A stretch of DNA of 64,000 bases from Piscinibacter sp. Its GTDB lineage: Bacteria; Pseudomonadota; Gammaproteobacteria; Burkholderiales; Burkholderiaceae_C. The position numbers were made by a program, and so were the translations under genes. Location: NCBI GenBank assembly GCA_016706565.1, contig JADJJI010000011.1, forward strand, positions 704,183 to 768,182, given 5' to 3'. Position 1 is the stretch's first letter; the number at the start of each line of letters is the position of its first letter. The notes below the pieces were generated by a model. It saw only the letters and a list, made by a program, of their open reading frames with translations, had not been told where the DNA came from and did no database searches. This document shows positions 8,918 through 16,813 of this stretch, one piece after another.

Positions 8918-8950
8918 GCAACAACGCCGCGGGCTCGTCCCGCACGTTGG

Positions 8951-8978
8951 AAGGCCGCCCCCGGGGCGGCCTTTTCTT
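8951..8978 (+). terminator. Rho-independent terminator after fliC copy 1
   Basis: A GC-rich stem of at least nine pairs (AAGGCCGCC with GGCGGCCTT) is followed by TTTTCTTT. It lies 34 bases after the fliC stop and separates the two flagellin transcripts. Confidence 0.85.
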
Positions 8979-9143
8979 TCTTGGAGCCGCCCCGGCATCG
9001 AACTGGCCGGCCATTCCGGCGCTTTTCGCCGGACCGCCGGCGCGGCAGCTGCCGAAGAATCCGTTTGACAGGCCACACCTCCGAACGAGGCCTGAAGTCG
9101 CCGGTCGCAAGCCCGGCAGGAATCGGATCCTTCAGGAGCTTTC

Positions 9144-9950
9144 ATGCCGCAGACCATCAATACCAACGTTTCGTCGCTGAACGCGCAGCGAAACCTGAAC
9201 ACCTCGCAGAGTTCGCTGGCCACCTCGATGCAGCGCCTGTCCTCGGGCCTGCGCGTCAACTCGGCCAAGGACGACGCCGCCGGCCTGGCCATCGCCGACC
9301 GCATGAACGCGCAGATCCGCGGCATCAACGTCGCGATCCGCAACGCCAACGACGGCATCTCGCTCGCGCAGACCGCCGAAGGCGCGCTGGCCACCGTGAC
9401 CGACGTGCTGCAACGCATGCGTGAACTGGCCGTGCAGGCCCAGAACGGCAGCAACGGCACCAGCGACCGCGCCAATCTCGACACCGAATACCAGCAGCTG
9501 TCGGCCGAAATCACCCGCATCGCCACGCAGACCAAGTTCAACGGCACGGCGATCGTCGGCTCCGGCGCCGGCGCGCAGACCTTCCAGGTCGGCGCCAACA
9601 ACGGCGACACGATGACCATCACCACGTCGACCGTGACCACGGTGACGGGCGACATCCTCACCTCCGGCACCGCCTCGACGGCGATGAGCGGCATCGACGC
9701 CGCGCTCGATGCAATCACCACCAGCCGCGCCACCTACGGCGCCGCGATGAGCCGCTTCCAGTTCGCCATCAGCAACCTGCAGATCACCGGCGAGAACCAG
9801 AGCGCAGCCCGCGGCCGCATCATGGACGCCGACTTCGCCGCGGAAACGGCGAACTTGTCGCGCGCACAGATCCTGCAGCAGGCCGGCACGGCGATGGTCG
9901 CCCAGGCCAACCAGTTGCCGCAGCAGGTGCTGCAGCTGTTGCAAGGCTGA
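9144..9950 (+). CDS. fliC: Flagellin (copy 2)
   Basis: This second flagellin has 268 residues and is close to identical to copy 1 in the conserved ends. Differences are concentrated in the central region (about 145-190, with IVGSGAGAQTFQVGANNGDT and then TVTTVTGDILTSGTASTAMSG). It starts MPQTINTNVSSLNAQRN after a CAGGAG ribosome site and ends LPQQVLQLLQG. DNA identity is complete over 79 bases (9229-9307 against 8199-8277) including third codon positions, which points to recent duplication or gene conversion. I see only a weak sigma-28-like site before it (TGAAGTCG at 9093-9100). Both copies could build the filament; relative expression cannot be read from sequence. Confidence 0.97.
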   Translation: MPQTINTNVSSLNAQRNLNTSQSSLATSMQRLSSGLRVNSAKDDAAGLAIADRMNAQIRGINVAIRNANDGISLAQTAEGALATVTDVLQRMRELAVQAQNGSNGTSDRANLDTEYQQLSAEITRIATQTKFNGTAIVGSGAGAQTFQVGANNGDTMTITTSTVTTVTGDILTSGTASTAMSGIDAALDAITTSRATYGAAMSRFQFAISNLQITGENQSAARGRIMDADFAAETANLSRAQILQQAGTAMVAQANQLPQQVLQLLQG

Positions 9951-10048
9951 GCCCGGACGGGCGAGCGCGCCTGCGCGCGGTCGACTGCCTGGCGAAGGCC
10001 GGGACGCATGCTTGCGGCCCGGCTGATCGAGGCCCGCCGCGGCGCGGC

Positions 10049-10075
10049 TCAAGTTCGCGCCGCCGCGGCCGACAA
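10049..10075 (+). promoter_or_regulatory. Sigma-28 (FliA) promoter of fliD
   Basis: TCAAGTTC, 11 bases, then GCCGACAA. This is a close match to the FliA consensus with correct spacing, about 100 bases before fliD. A small hairpin TCCGCC-CA-GGCGGA (10083-10096) lies at the predicted 5' end of the transcript. Confidence 0.8.
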
Positions 10076-10177
10076 CCCGGTATCCGCCCAGGCGGAGTCA
10101 CGGGTTCGTTCCAGGCGCCGAGCGGACCCGAGCGGTTTCGCGCCGGCGCCGTTCGTCTTTGAAGAAGGGGCAGCACC

Positions 10178-11548
10178 ATGGCCACCATCAGCTCACCGGG
10201 CATCGGCAGCGGGCTGGACGTCAGCTCGATCATCACGCAGCTGATGGCCATCGAGCGGCAGCCCCTGAAGCAGCTCGAAACCGCCGAGACGAAGATCCAG
10301 TCGCAGATCTCCGAGGTCGGCAAGATCAAGAGCGCGCTGTCCAAGTTCCGCGACGTGGCGGCCAAGCTCGCCTCCACCGACTTCTGGCGCACCACCACCG
10401 GCAAGTCGAACAGCAGCGCGGTGGGCGTGACCACCAGCAGCACCGCGAGCCCGGCGAGCTTTGCCGTCGAGGTGACCTCGCTGGCCAAGGCGCAGACCAT
10501 TGCCGCACCGGCACTGGCCTCGAGCAGCACGACGCTCGGCTCGGGCACGCTGACGATCCAGCGCACCGGCGGCGGCGACCCGTTCGACGTCGCGATCGAG
10601 GCCACCGACACGCTGGCGGGCATCCGCGACAAGATCAACGCGGCCGGTGCCGGCGTCACGGCCAGCATCCTCACCGATGCCAGCGGCGCGCGGCTGGTGA
10701 TGCGCGCCAACGCCACCGGCACCGACAACGCCTTCAACACCACGGTCAGCGGCACCGGCCTGGACGGCCTGAGCTTCAACGCGGCCACGCAGACCGGCGG
10801 CGCCACGCCCGCGCAGCCGGCCGCCAACCTGGTGGCGACGGTGAACAACCTGCCGGTCAGTTCTGCGAGCAACACGCTGACCGATGTGTTCGACGGCGTG
10901 ACGCTGACGATGACCGCCGAGACGGCCGGTCCGGTGACGATCGATGTCGCCGCCGACACCGAGACGCTGAAGAAGACGCTCACCGAGTTCGCCACCGCGT
11001 ACACCGAACTCTCCAAGCTGATCGTCACCGACACCAAGTACGACGCCACCGCCAAGAAGGCCGGGGCACTGCAGGGTGACAGTGCCATCGTGGGGCTGCA
11101 GAACCGCTTGCGGTCGATGCTCGGCGCGAGCAGCGGCGCCTCGACGGCCTACGCGCGGCTGTCCGACGTCGGCTTCGAGATGCAGCAGGACGGCAGCCTG
11201 ACGGTCAACAGCACCAAGCTCGACAAGGCGATCGCCAACCTGTCCGAGCTGAAGGCGCTGTTCTCCAACTCCAGCCTCACGGATGCCAACCTCGACGGCT
11301 TCGGCAAGCGCTTTCGCGTGGTGGCCAGCGACATCCTGGGCATCGACGGCGCACTCACCTCGCGCACCACCGGCCTGAACGACAAGCTCAAGCGCAACCA
11401 GACCTCGCAGGACCGCATGGAAGAGCGCCTGGCGCAGACGCAGAAGCGGCTCGAGAAGCAGTACAGCATGCTCGATGCGAAGCTCGGCACGCTCAACGGC
11501 CTGAGCACCTACGTGACCAACCAGGTCGCGCAGTGGAACAAGGCCTGA
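10178..11548 (+). CDS. fliD: Flagellar filament cap protein FliD (HAP2)
   Basis: This 456-residue protein caps the growing filament and helps flagellin fold into place. The N-terminus reads ISSPGIGSGLDVSSIITQLMAIERQPL, a typical FliD start. The FliD N-terminal domain spans about 10-110 and the C-terminal domain about 220-440. The C-terminal coiled region (KLKRNQTSQDRMEERLAQTQKRLEKQYSMLDAKLG) ends in TYVTNQVAQWNKA, as usual for the family. Length is normal. It sits between fliC and fliS, the usual order, and has its own sigma-28 site. The export chaperone FliT is encoded two genes downstream. Confidence 0.97.
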   Translation: MATISSPGIGSGLDVSSIITQLMAIERQPLKQLETAETKIQSQISEVGKIKSALSKFRDVAAKLASTDFWRTTTGKSNSSAVGVTTSSTASPASFAVEVTSLAKAQTIAAPALASSSTTLGSGTLTIQRTGGGDPFDVAIEATDTLAGIRDKINAAGAGVTASILTDASGARLVMRANATGTDNAFNTTVSGTGLDGLSFNAATQTGGATPAQPAANLVATVNNLPVSSASNTLTDVFDGVTLTMTAETAGPVTIDVAADTETLKKTLTEFATAYTELSKLIVTDTKYDATAKKAGALQGDSAIVGLQNRLRSMLGASSGASTAYARLSDVGFEMQQDGSLTVNSTKLDKAIANLSELKALFSNSSLTDANLDGFGKRFRVVASDILGIDGALTSRTTGLNDKLKRNQTSQDRMEERLAQTQKRLEKQYSMLDAKLGTLNGLSTYVTNQVAQWNKA

Positions 11549-11564
11549 GGCCGACACGCTGAAG

Positions 11565-11583
11565 CCCGGAACAGGCCGGGTTT
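11565..11583 (+). terminator. Possible weak terminator after fliD
   Basis: CCCGG and CCGGG can pair over a six-base loop and are followed by TTT. The stem is short, so this is a weak call. It would separate fliD from the promoter of fliS just downstream. Confidence 0.3.
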
Positions 11584-11600
11584 GGCGGGTGTTCGGCGAC

Positions 11601-11627
11601 TCAAGTCGCACGGTGGTGGGCCGATAT
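11601..11627 (+). promoter_or_regulatory. Sigma-28 (FliA) promoter of fliS operon
   Basis: TCAAGTCG, 11 bases, then GCCGATAT. It lies 32 bases before the fliS start and fits the FliA pattern seen at the other late flagellar genes in this window. Confidence 0.75.
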
Positions 11628-11658
11628 TCATCGCAAGTCAACCAGCAAGAGGCCTTCG

Positions 11659-12090
11659 ATGTTCGCAGCCACCTTCTCCAAGCCGCGCGCCATGCATTCG
11701 CTGGCCAGCGCGTACCAGCAGGTCGGGCTCGAGACCGCCACCTCGAACGCGACGCCGCACAAGCTGATCGAGATGTTGTTCGACGGCTTCCAGGATGCGA
11801 TCGCGCGGGCCCGCGGTGCGATGCTCGCCCGGCAGATCGAGGCCAAGGGCCGTGCGATCAGCCATGCCGCACGCATCGTCGAGGAAGGCCTGAAGGCGGG
11901 CCTCAACCTGGCCGACGGCGGCAAGCTGGCCGCCGACCTGGACGCGCTGTATGCCTACGTGGGCATGCGGCTGACCCACGCGAACCTGCACAACGATGCC
12001 CAGGCCCTGGACGAATGCGCCAGCCTCATCGAGCCGGTGCGCAGTGCCTGGGCCGAGATCGGCCCGCGCGTGACCCAAGCGGCGCAGTGA
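11659..12090 (+). CDS. fliS: Flagellin export chaperone FliS
   Basis: This 143-residue all-helical protein binds flagellin in the cytoplasm and stops it polymerising before export. FliS marks include the conserved YQQVGLETATSNATPHKLIEMLFDG (residues about 18-42), followed by IEAKGRAISHAARIVEEGL and later LDALYAYVGMRLTHANLHND. Length is typical for betaproteobacteria. It has its own sigma-28 site 32 bases upstream and is followed closely by fliT and the PilZ gene, so these three probably form one late transcript. Confidence 0.96.
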   Translation: MFAATFSKPRAMHSLASAYQQVGLETATSNATPHKLIEMLFDGFQDAIARARGAMLARQIEAKGRAISHAARIVEEGLKAGLNLADGGKLAADLDALYAYVGMRLTHANLHNDAQALDECASLIEPVRSAWAEIGPRVTQAAQ

Positions 12091-12127
12091 CGGCCGACCC
12101 CCCATGACCTTCTGCGGAACGCCTGCC

Positions 12128-12427
12128 ATGCCGTCGCAACTCCTGAACTACTACGAAGCCATCGAACAAGCCAGCCAGGACATGCTGGAAGCCGCGCGCA
12201 GCGGCAACTGGGACCAGGTGGTGAAGCTCGAAGGCGCTTGCGCGCTGCTCATCTCGCAGCTCAAGCATGCCGCCTCGTCGCAACCGCTGCCCACCGAAGA
12301 GGCGCAGCTGAAGTCGCGCATCATGCAGCGCATCCTCGTCAACGACGCCGAGGTGCGCCAGCTCGCCGAGCCCTGGCTCGAGCAGCTCGACGAGCTGCTC
12401 GCCGGCCGCACCAAGACCCTGCACTGA
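12128..12427 (+). CDS. fliT: Flagellar protein FliT (FliD export chaperone)
   Basis: This 99-residue helical protein starts MPSQLLNYYEAIEQASQDMLEAARSGNWDQVVKLEGAC, which matches the N-terminal helix of FliT proteins. An ATG at 12104 would add eight residues (MTFCGTPA) that do not look like the family, so I prefer 12128, although neither start has a strong ribosome site. FliT acts in the cytoplasm as chaperone of the cap protein FliD, and in enterics it also inhibits FlhDC. The C-terminus (LEQLDELLAGRTKTLH) is helical. It lies between fliS and the PilZ gene, as is common in Burkholderiales. Confidence 0.85.
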   Translation: MPSQLLNYYEAIEQASQDMLEAARSGNWDQVVKLEGACALLISQLKHAASSQPLPTEEAQLKSRIMQRILVNDAEVRQLAEPWLEQLDELLAGRTKTLH

Positions 12428-12448
12428 ACCCTTCCTCTGCGCAGCGAC

Positions 12449-13207
12449 ATGGAAACATTGCCGATGCCGCTGGACTCGCTGGCCGCCCAGAACGGCGGGC
12501 TGGACGAGTTCCGCATCACCGCGCCGCGAGAGATCACGGCCATGCTCAAGCAGTTCCAGGACGGCAACGTGCTGCTGAACCTGAACGGCAGCAACGGCGC
12601 GATGCTGTCGACCACGCTGTGGTCGCTGGACCCGGCGCGCGGGCAGCTCAGCTTCAGTGCCGACGCCAACATGCCGGTGACCCAGCGCTTGATCGAATGC
12701 GACGAGGCCGTCGCGGTGGGCTACCTCGACAGCATCAAGATCCAGTTCGACGTGCAGGGCCTGGTGCTGGTTCGCGGCATCGGCGGCAGCGCCATCAGCG
12801 CGCGCCTGCCGCGTGAACTGTTCCGCTTCCAGCGACGCAACTCCTTCCGCGTGCGGCCCCTGCTGCGCAGCTCGCCGCTGGCGCGCGTGCGCCACCCGGC
12901 GATCGCCGAGATGCAGCTCGCGCTGCGCGTCATCGACGTGAGCATCGGCGGCTGTGCGCTGTTCCTGCCCGAGGACGTGCCGGCCATCCAGCCGGGCATG
13001 CTGATGAACCAGGTGCAGATCGACCTCGACGCCGACACGCGGCTGGTGGCCAACCTGCGCATGCAGCACGCCACCGTGCTCAACCCCGAGGCCCGGGGCG
13101 CGCGGCTGGGCTGCGAGTTCGTCAACCTGGCCAACGACGCGGAGCGCATCCTGCAGCGCTTCATCGACCAGACGCAGAAGCGTCGCCGCCTCATGTCGCT
13201 CGACTAG
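12449..13207 (+). CDS. ycgR: Flagellar brake protein YcgR/FlgZ (PilZ domain, c-di-GMP receptor)
   Basis: This 252-residue protein has an N-terminal YcgR/PilZN-type domain (about 15-115) and a C-terminal PilZ domain. The c-di-GMP binding signature is intact: RRNSFR at 129-134 and DVSIGG at 163-168. In enterics the loaded protein binds the motor (MotA, FliG or FliM) and slows swimming, and the same role is expected here. It ends RFIDQTQKRRRLMSLD. It follows fliT by 21 bases and likely shares the sigma-28 transcript starting before fliS, which would make the brake with the late flagellar genes. Confidence 0.93.
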   Translation: METLPMPLDSLAAQNGGLDEFRITAPREITAMLKQFQDGNVLLNLNGSNGAMLSTTLWSLDPARGQLSFSADANMPVTQRLIECDEAVAVGYLDSIKIQFDVQGLVLVRGIGGSAISARLPRELFRFQRRNSFRVRPLLRSSPLARVRHPAIAEMQLALRVIDVSIGGCALFLPEDVPAIQPGMLMNQVQIDLDADTRLVANLRMQHATVLNPEARGARLGCEFVNLANDAERILQRFIDQTQKRRRLMSLD

Positions 13208-13274
13208 CCGGCCGTTGCAGTGGCCGCGCCTGCGGCGAAATTCACGCCTTGTTACGACTCGGGGGTTTCACCCC

Positions 13275-13301
13275 TCAAGTCCGGCCATGGGATGCCGATT
13301 C
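13275..13301 (+). promoter_or_regulatory. Sigma-28 (FliA) promoter of small unknown gene
   Basis: TCAAGTCC, 11 bases, then GCCGATTC, 39 bases before the small gene at 13341. A 9-bp inverted repeat (GCCATGGGA at 13284-13292, TCCCATGGC at 13300-13308) overlaps the spacer and -10 and could be a repressor site or a hairpin near the transcript start. Confidence 0.65.
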
Positions 13302-13340
13302 CCATGGCATAGCGACTTTCGCCCCTACAAGGAGCGCAAC

Positions 13341-13604
13341 ATGAGCGTCAACCACGTCTCAGGCGTCGGACGCGTCGTGCTGCCGGCGACGCCGAGCCGA
13401 CCAGCCGACACCCCGACTTCGGGCACCCCGCCCAAGGGCGAGGCATCCTCGCTCGTCCAGCTGGACGAGTCCACGCAGCAGCCGATCCCGCCGCGGTTTC
13501 CGTGGCTGAGCCGGCTGGCGCGCGAACTGGAGCCGGCATCCAAGCAGCCTTCGCCCTACGGCACCGTGCCGATCCTCGGCGAGAAGCTCGACAGGCAGGC
13601 CTGA
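13341..13604 (+). CDS. Small proline-rich protein of unknown function, likely flagellar late gene
   Basis: This is an 87-residue product from an ATG with an excellent ribosome site (ACAAGGAG). A longer version starting upstream has no such site. I do not recognise the family. The protein begins MSVNHVSGVGRVVLPATPS, has a proline- and threonine-rich centre (about 18-60) and a more ordered-looking end with FPWLSRLARELEPASKQ, then YGTVPILGEKLDRQA. No signal peptide, membrane segment or cysteine is seen. The upstream sigma-28 site and the position between the PilZ gene and fliE suggest a motility-linked role. It could be a chaperone-like or regulatory peptide; an anti-sigma factor of the FlgM type is not supported by sequence. 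Confidence 0.6.
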   Translation: MSVNHVSGVGRVVLPATPSRPADTPTSGTPPKGEASSLVQLDESTQQPIPPRFPWLSRLARELEPASKQPSPYGTVPILGEKLDRQA

Positions 13605-13632
13605 CGTGCGCTTGCCGGGCTGAGCGTGCCGC

Positions 13633-13956
13633 TCAGACTTGCATGTTCATGATCTCGCTGTAGGCGGACACGAGGCGGTTGCGCACCGTCAACGTGGCCT
13701 GGAAACCGATCTGCGCCTTCTGCATCGCGACCATGGTTTCCTCCAGGCTCACCGAGGGGTTGTCCATCTGCAGCTCGCGCTGCAGGCGGCTCGCCTGGTT
13801 CTGGCTGTTGCTCACCGAGCCGAGCGCCTGGGTCAGCGCCTGCTGGAAGCCGGTGCCCTCGACGGCGCGGCCTGCCTTCAGCGGCTGTCCGTTGGTGGCC
13901 AGCCCCGCTCTTGCAGCGGCCTGGGCGAAGTCGAAAGGTTTCAGCGTGACATTCAT
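13633..13956 (-). CDS. fliE: Flagellar hook-basal body protein FliE
   Basis: This 107-residue protein joins the MS ring (FliF) to the rod and is exported early. The conserved FliE C-terminal part is clear: VSLEETMVAMQKAQIGFQATLTVRNRLVSAYSEIMNMQV, preceded by FQQALTQALGSVSNSQNQASRLQREL. The length is typical. It is on the minus strand, diverging from fliF across 171 bases, an arrangement found in several Burkholderiales. Its 3' end faces the small gene ending at 13604, 28 bases away. Confidence 0.95.
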   Translation of the reverse strand: MNVTLKPFDFAQAAARAGLATNGQPLKAGRAVEGTGFQQALTQALGSVSNSQNQASRLQRELQMDNPSVSLEETMVAMQKAQIGFQATLTVRNRLVSAYSEIMNMQV

Positions 13957-14062
13957 GGCATGCCCTCACCATGGGGGGATGGCGTGACTGTAGTCACTGC
14001 CCGTCATCCCGGTGGCGCGAACTGGCGGCCGTTTGACGGGCTGTTCGCGGCATTCGCGGGGC

Positions 14063-14090
14063 TCAAGTTCTCGAACAATCGGTTTCGATC
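14063..14090 (+). promoter_or_regulatory. Possible weak sigma-28-like element before fliF
   Basis: GCTCAAGTTC occurs here with the same -35-like bases as the other flagellar promoters, but the -10 region (TTCGATCC after 13 bases) is poor. The site is 38 bases before the fliF start. Another factor, such as FlhDC with sigma-70, may drive this early operon. Confidence 0.35.
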
Positions 14091-14127
14091 CGGGCGCATT
14101 TCCGCCCCGGGCCAGAACCGATCGCCC

Positions 14128-15807
14128 ATGGACAACGCCGTCGTCGCCAGAACCAACGCCAACGCACTGCCCCTGGTCGAACCCGCCGGGTTCGGCGCCC
14201 GTGTGGCCGCCGTGCCGCTGAAGGCCAAGCTGAGTTTCGCCCTCGGTATCGCCGCGCTCGGCGCGGTGGTGCTGGCGATGACGATGTGGAGCAGCCAGGG
14301 CGACTACAAGGTGCTCTACGCCAACCTGTCCGACAAGGACGGCGGCGCCATCATCGCGCAGCTCTCGCAGATGAACGTGCCCTATCGGCATGCCGATGGC
14401 GGCGCGGCCATCCTGGTGCCGGCGGCCAAGGTGCACGACGTGCGCCTGAAGCTGGCCGCCGCCGGCCTGCCCAAGGGCTCGGTGGTCGGCTACGAGCTGA
14501 TGGACGGCGCGCGCTTCGGCCAGACGCAGTTCCAGGAGCGGCTGACCTTCCAGCGTGGCCTCGAAGGCGAACTCACCCGCTCGATCACCGCGCTGGCCGC
14601 GGTGCAGAACGCCCGCGTGCACCTGGCGCTGCCCAACCAGAACGGCTTCTTCCGCGAGCAGCAGAAGCCCACCGCCTCGGTGATGCTGACGCTGTACCCG
14701 GGCCGCACGCTGGAGCGCGCGCAGATCGCCGGCATCGTGCACCTGGTGTCGTCCAGCGTGCCCGAAATGAACCCGAAGGCCGTCAGCGTGCTCGACCAGA
14801 CCGGCGCGCTGCTCACCGCCAGCGCCGAGAACCCGCAGGCCGGCCTCGACGCGCAGCAGTTGCAGTACGTCAACCAGGTCGAGGCGGGCTACCAGAAGCG
14901 CATCTTCGAGTTGCTCGAGCCGCTGGTCGGCCGCGACAACCTGCGCGCCACGGTGACCGCCGACGTCGACTTCTCGCAGACCGAGGCCACCGCCGAAGAG
15001 TTCGCGCCCAACCAGGGCGACAAGGCCAGCATCGCCATCCGCAGCCAGCAGGTCAGCGAAAGCAGCGGCAGCAACGGCGCGGCGCCCAGCGGCGTGCCGG
15101 GTGCGGCCTCGAACCAGCCGCCGGTGCCGGCCACAGCGCCGGTGACGGGTACGCCGCAGCCGCTGCAGGCCGCGCAGGGCGGCGGCGCGAACGCCAACAC
15201 CCGCCGCGACGCGGTGACCAACTACGAAGTCGACAAGACGGTGCGCGTGACGCGCAACGCCACCGGCACCGTCAAGCGCCTGAACGCCGCCGTGGTGGTG
15301 AACCACCGCAGCGTGACCGATGCGAAGGGCAAGACGACGACCACGCCGCTGTCGGCCGAGGAGGTCGAGAAGCTGACCGCGCTGGTGCGCGAGAGCATCG
15401 GCTTCAAGCAGGATCGCGGCGACTCGGTGAAGGTCATCAACGCGCCGTTCAAGGTCGACCCGTCGGCCAAGATCGACCCGCTGCCGCTGTGGAAGCAGCC
15501 GGAGGTCATCGACATGCTGCGCGCTGCCGCGGTGCCGGCCGGCCTTGCTCTGGTGGCGCTGATCGTGTTTTTCGGGATGATCCGCCCGGCGATGAAGGCC
15601 GCGCTCGCGCCGCCCCCGCCGCCGGCGCCGGGTGCGCAGCTCAATGCCGTGGTCGACGACGACAACGCGCTGCCCGAGGGCCAGATGCCTGCGCTGCCGG
15701 CACCGAAGACCAACGAACACCTGGACGCCGCCCGCGCGCTGGCCAAGGAGAACCCCGCGGCGGTGGCGAACATCGTGCGCGGCTGGGTGAGCGGCGAGGC
15801 GGCATAG
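14128..15807 (+). CDS. fliF: Flagellar MS-ring protein FliF
   Basis: The 559-residue product forms the inner-membrane MS ring on which the rotor and export gate are built. A first membrane helix lies at about 30-52 (LSFALGIAALGAVVLAMTMW). The ring-building motifs follow with the YscJ/FliF domain (about 55-230, including YKVLYANLSDKDGGAIIAQL). A second membrane helix lies at about 468-490 (AAAVPAGLALVALIVFFGMI). The cytoplasmic FliG-binding tail ends NEHLDAARALAKENPAAVANIVRGWVSGEAA. Start is the ATG at 14128 (MDNAVVARTNANALP); much longer upstream reading is not flagellar. The start of fliG follows within 5 bases. Confidence 0.97.
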   Translation: MDNAVVARTNANALPLVEPAGFGARVAAVPLKAKLSFALGIAALGAVVLAMTMWSSQGDYKVLYANLSDKDGGAIIAQLSQMNVPYRHADGGAAILVPAAKVHDVRLKLAAAGLPKGSVVGYELMDGARFGQTQFQERLTFQRGLEGELTRSITALAAVQNARVHLALPNQNGFFREQQKPTASVMLTLYPGRTLERAQIAGIVHLVSSSVPEMNPKAVSVLDQTGALLTASAENPQAGLDAQQLQYVNQVEAGYQKRIFELLEPLVGRDNLRATVTADVDFSQTEATAEEFAPNQGDKASIAIRSQQVSESSGSNGAAPSGVPGAASNQPPVPATAPVTGTPQPLQAAQGGGANANTRRDAVTNYEVDKTVRVTRNATGTVKRLNAAVVVNHRSVTDAKGKTTTTPLSAEEVEKLTALVRESIGFKQDRGDSVKVINAPFKVDPSAKIDPLPLWKQPEVIDMLRAAAVPAGLALVALIVFFGMIRPAMKAALAPPPPPAPGAQLNAVVDDDNALPEGQMPALPAPKTNEHLDAARALAKENPAAVANIVRGWVSGEAA

Positions 15808-15811
15808 GACC

Positions 15812-16813
15812 ATGAGCATGGACGACGAAGGCACCGAAAACGCAGCGATCCTGCTGATGTCGCTCGGCGAGGAAGAGGCCTCCGAGGTCTTCAAGCACCT
15901 CGCGCCGAAAGAGGTGCAGCGCCTGGGCGAGACGATCGCGAAGATGAAGTCGATCCCGCGCGAGCGCGTGGAAGGCGTGCTGGTCAAGTTCTCCGAGGTC
16001 GCGGGCGAACAGAGCATGCTCGTCACCGACACCGACGAGTACGTGAAGACCGTGCTGCGCAAGGCGCTCGGCGACGACAAGGCCAACCTGCTGATCGACC
16101 GCATCCTGCAGGGCGCCGACGTCACCGGCATCGAGAGCCTGAAGTGGATGGACCCGGGCTCGGTGGGCGAGCTGCTGCGCAACGAGCACCCGCAGATCGT
16201 CGCGGCGATCCTCGTGCACCTGGACTTCGACCAGGCCGGCGCCGTGCTCAAGACCTTCCCGGAGCGGCAGCGCAACGAGGTGATGGTGCGCATCGCCACG
16301 CTCGACGGCATCCAGCCCTCGGCGCTGAAGGACCTCAACGAGGTGATGAGCAAGGTGCTGGCCGGCGGCGACCGCCTGAAGAAGGCGTCGCTGGGCGGCG
16401 TGAAGACGGCCGCCGAGATGATCAACCTGATGGGCAGCAGCGTCGAGACGGCGGTGCTCGACTACATCCGCGAGGTCGACAACGACCTGGCCCAGAAGAT
16501 CATGGACAACATGTTCACCTTCGACGATCTGGAGAAGATCGACGACAAGGGCATCCAGTCGCTGCTCAAGGAAGTGCAGAGCGAATCGCTGGTCATCGCG
16601 CTCAAGGGCGCCACGCCGGAGATGCGCGAGAAGGTGTTCAGGAACATGTCCACCCGCGCGGCCGAGACGCTGCGCGAAGATCTCGAATCGCGCGGCCCGG
16701 TGCGCGTCTCCGAGGTCGAGGCCGAGCAGAAGGAAATGCTCAAGATCGTGCGCCGCCTGGCCGACGAGGGCCAGATCGTGCTGGGTGGTGGTAGCGACGA
16801 CGAGTTCCTGTGA
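15812..16813 (+). CDS. fliG: Flagellar motor switch protein FliG
   Basis: This 333-residue rotor protein sits on the MS ring and takes torque from the stator MotA. The N-terminal domain binds FliF ([21 protein letters not shown]). The middle carries the conserved [15 protein letters not shown], where the EHPQ motif contacts FliM. The C-terminal charged torque helix is at about 280-300 ([39 protein letters not shown]). Length matches the family. A second ATG at 15818 is possible. fliH overlaps its stop by one base. Confidence 0.97.
   Translation: MSMDDEGTENAAILLMSLGEEEASEVFKHLAPKEVQRLGETIAKMKSIPRERVEGVLVKFSEVAGEQSMLVTDTDEYVKTVLRKALGDDKANLLIDRILQGADVTGIESLKWMDPGSVGELLRNEHPQIVAAILVHLDFDQAGAVLKTFPERQRNEVMVRIATLDGIQPSALKDLNEVMSKVLAGGDRLKKASLGGVKTAAEMINLMGSSVETAVLDYIREVDNDLAQKIMDNMFTFDDLEKIDDKGIQSLLKEVQSESLVIALKGATPEMREKVFRNMSTRAAETLREDLESRGPVRVSEVEAEQKEMLKIVRRLADEGQIVLGGGSDDEFL

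Noticed and set aside
8075-9733. Serine/valine-rich minus-strand frames opposite both flagellin genes
   Set aside because: They are complements of conserved flagellin codons, repeated because the two fliC genes are repeated.
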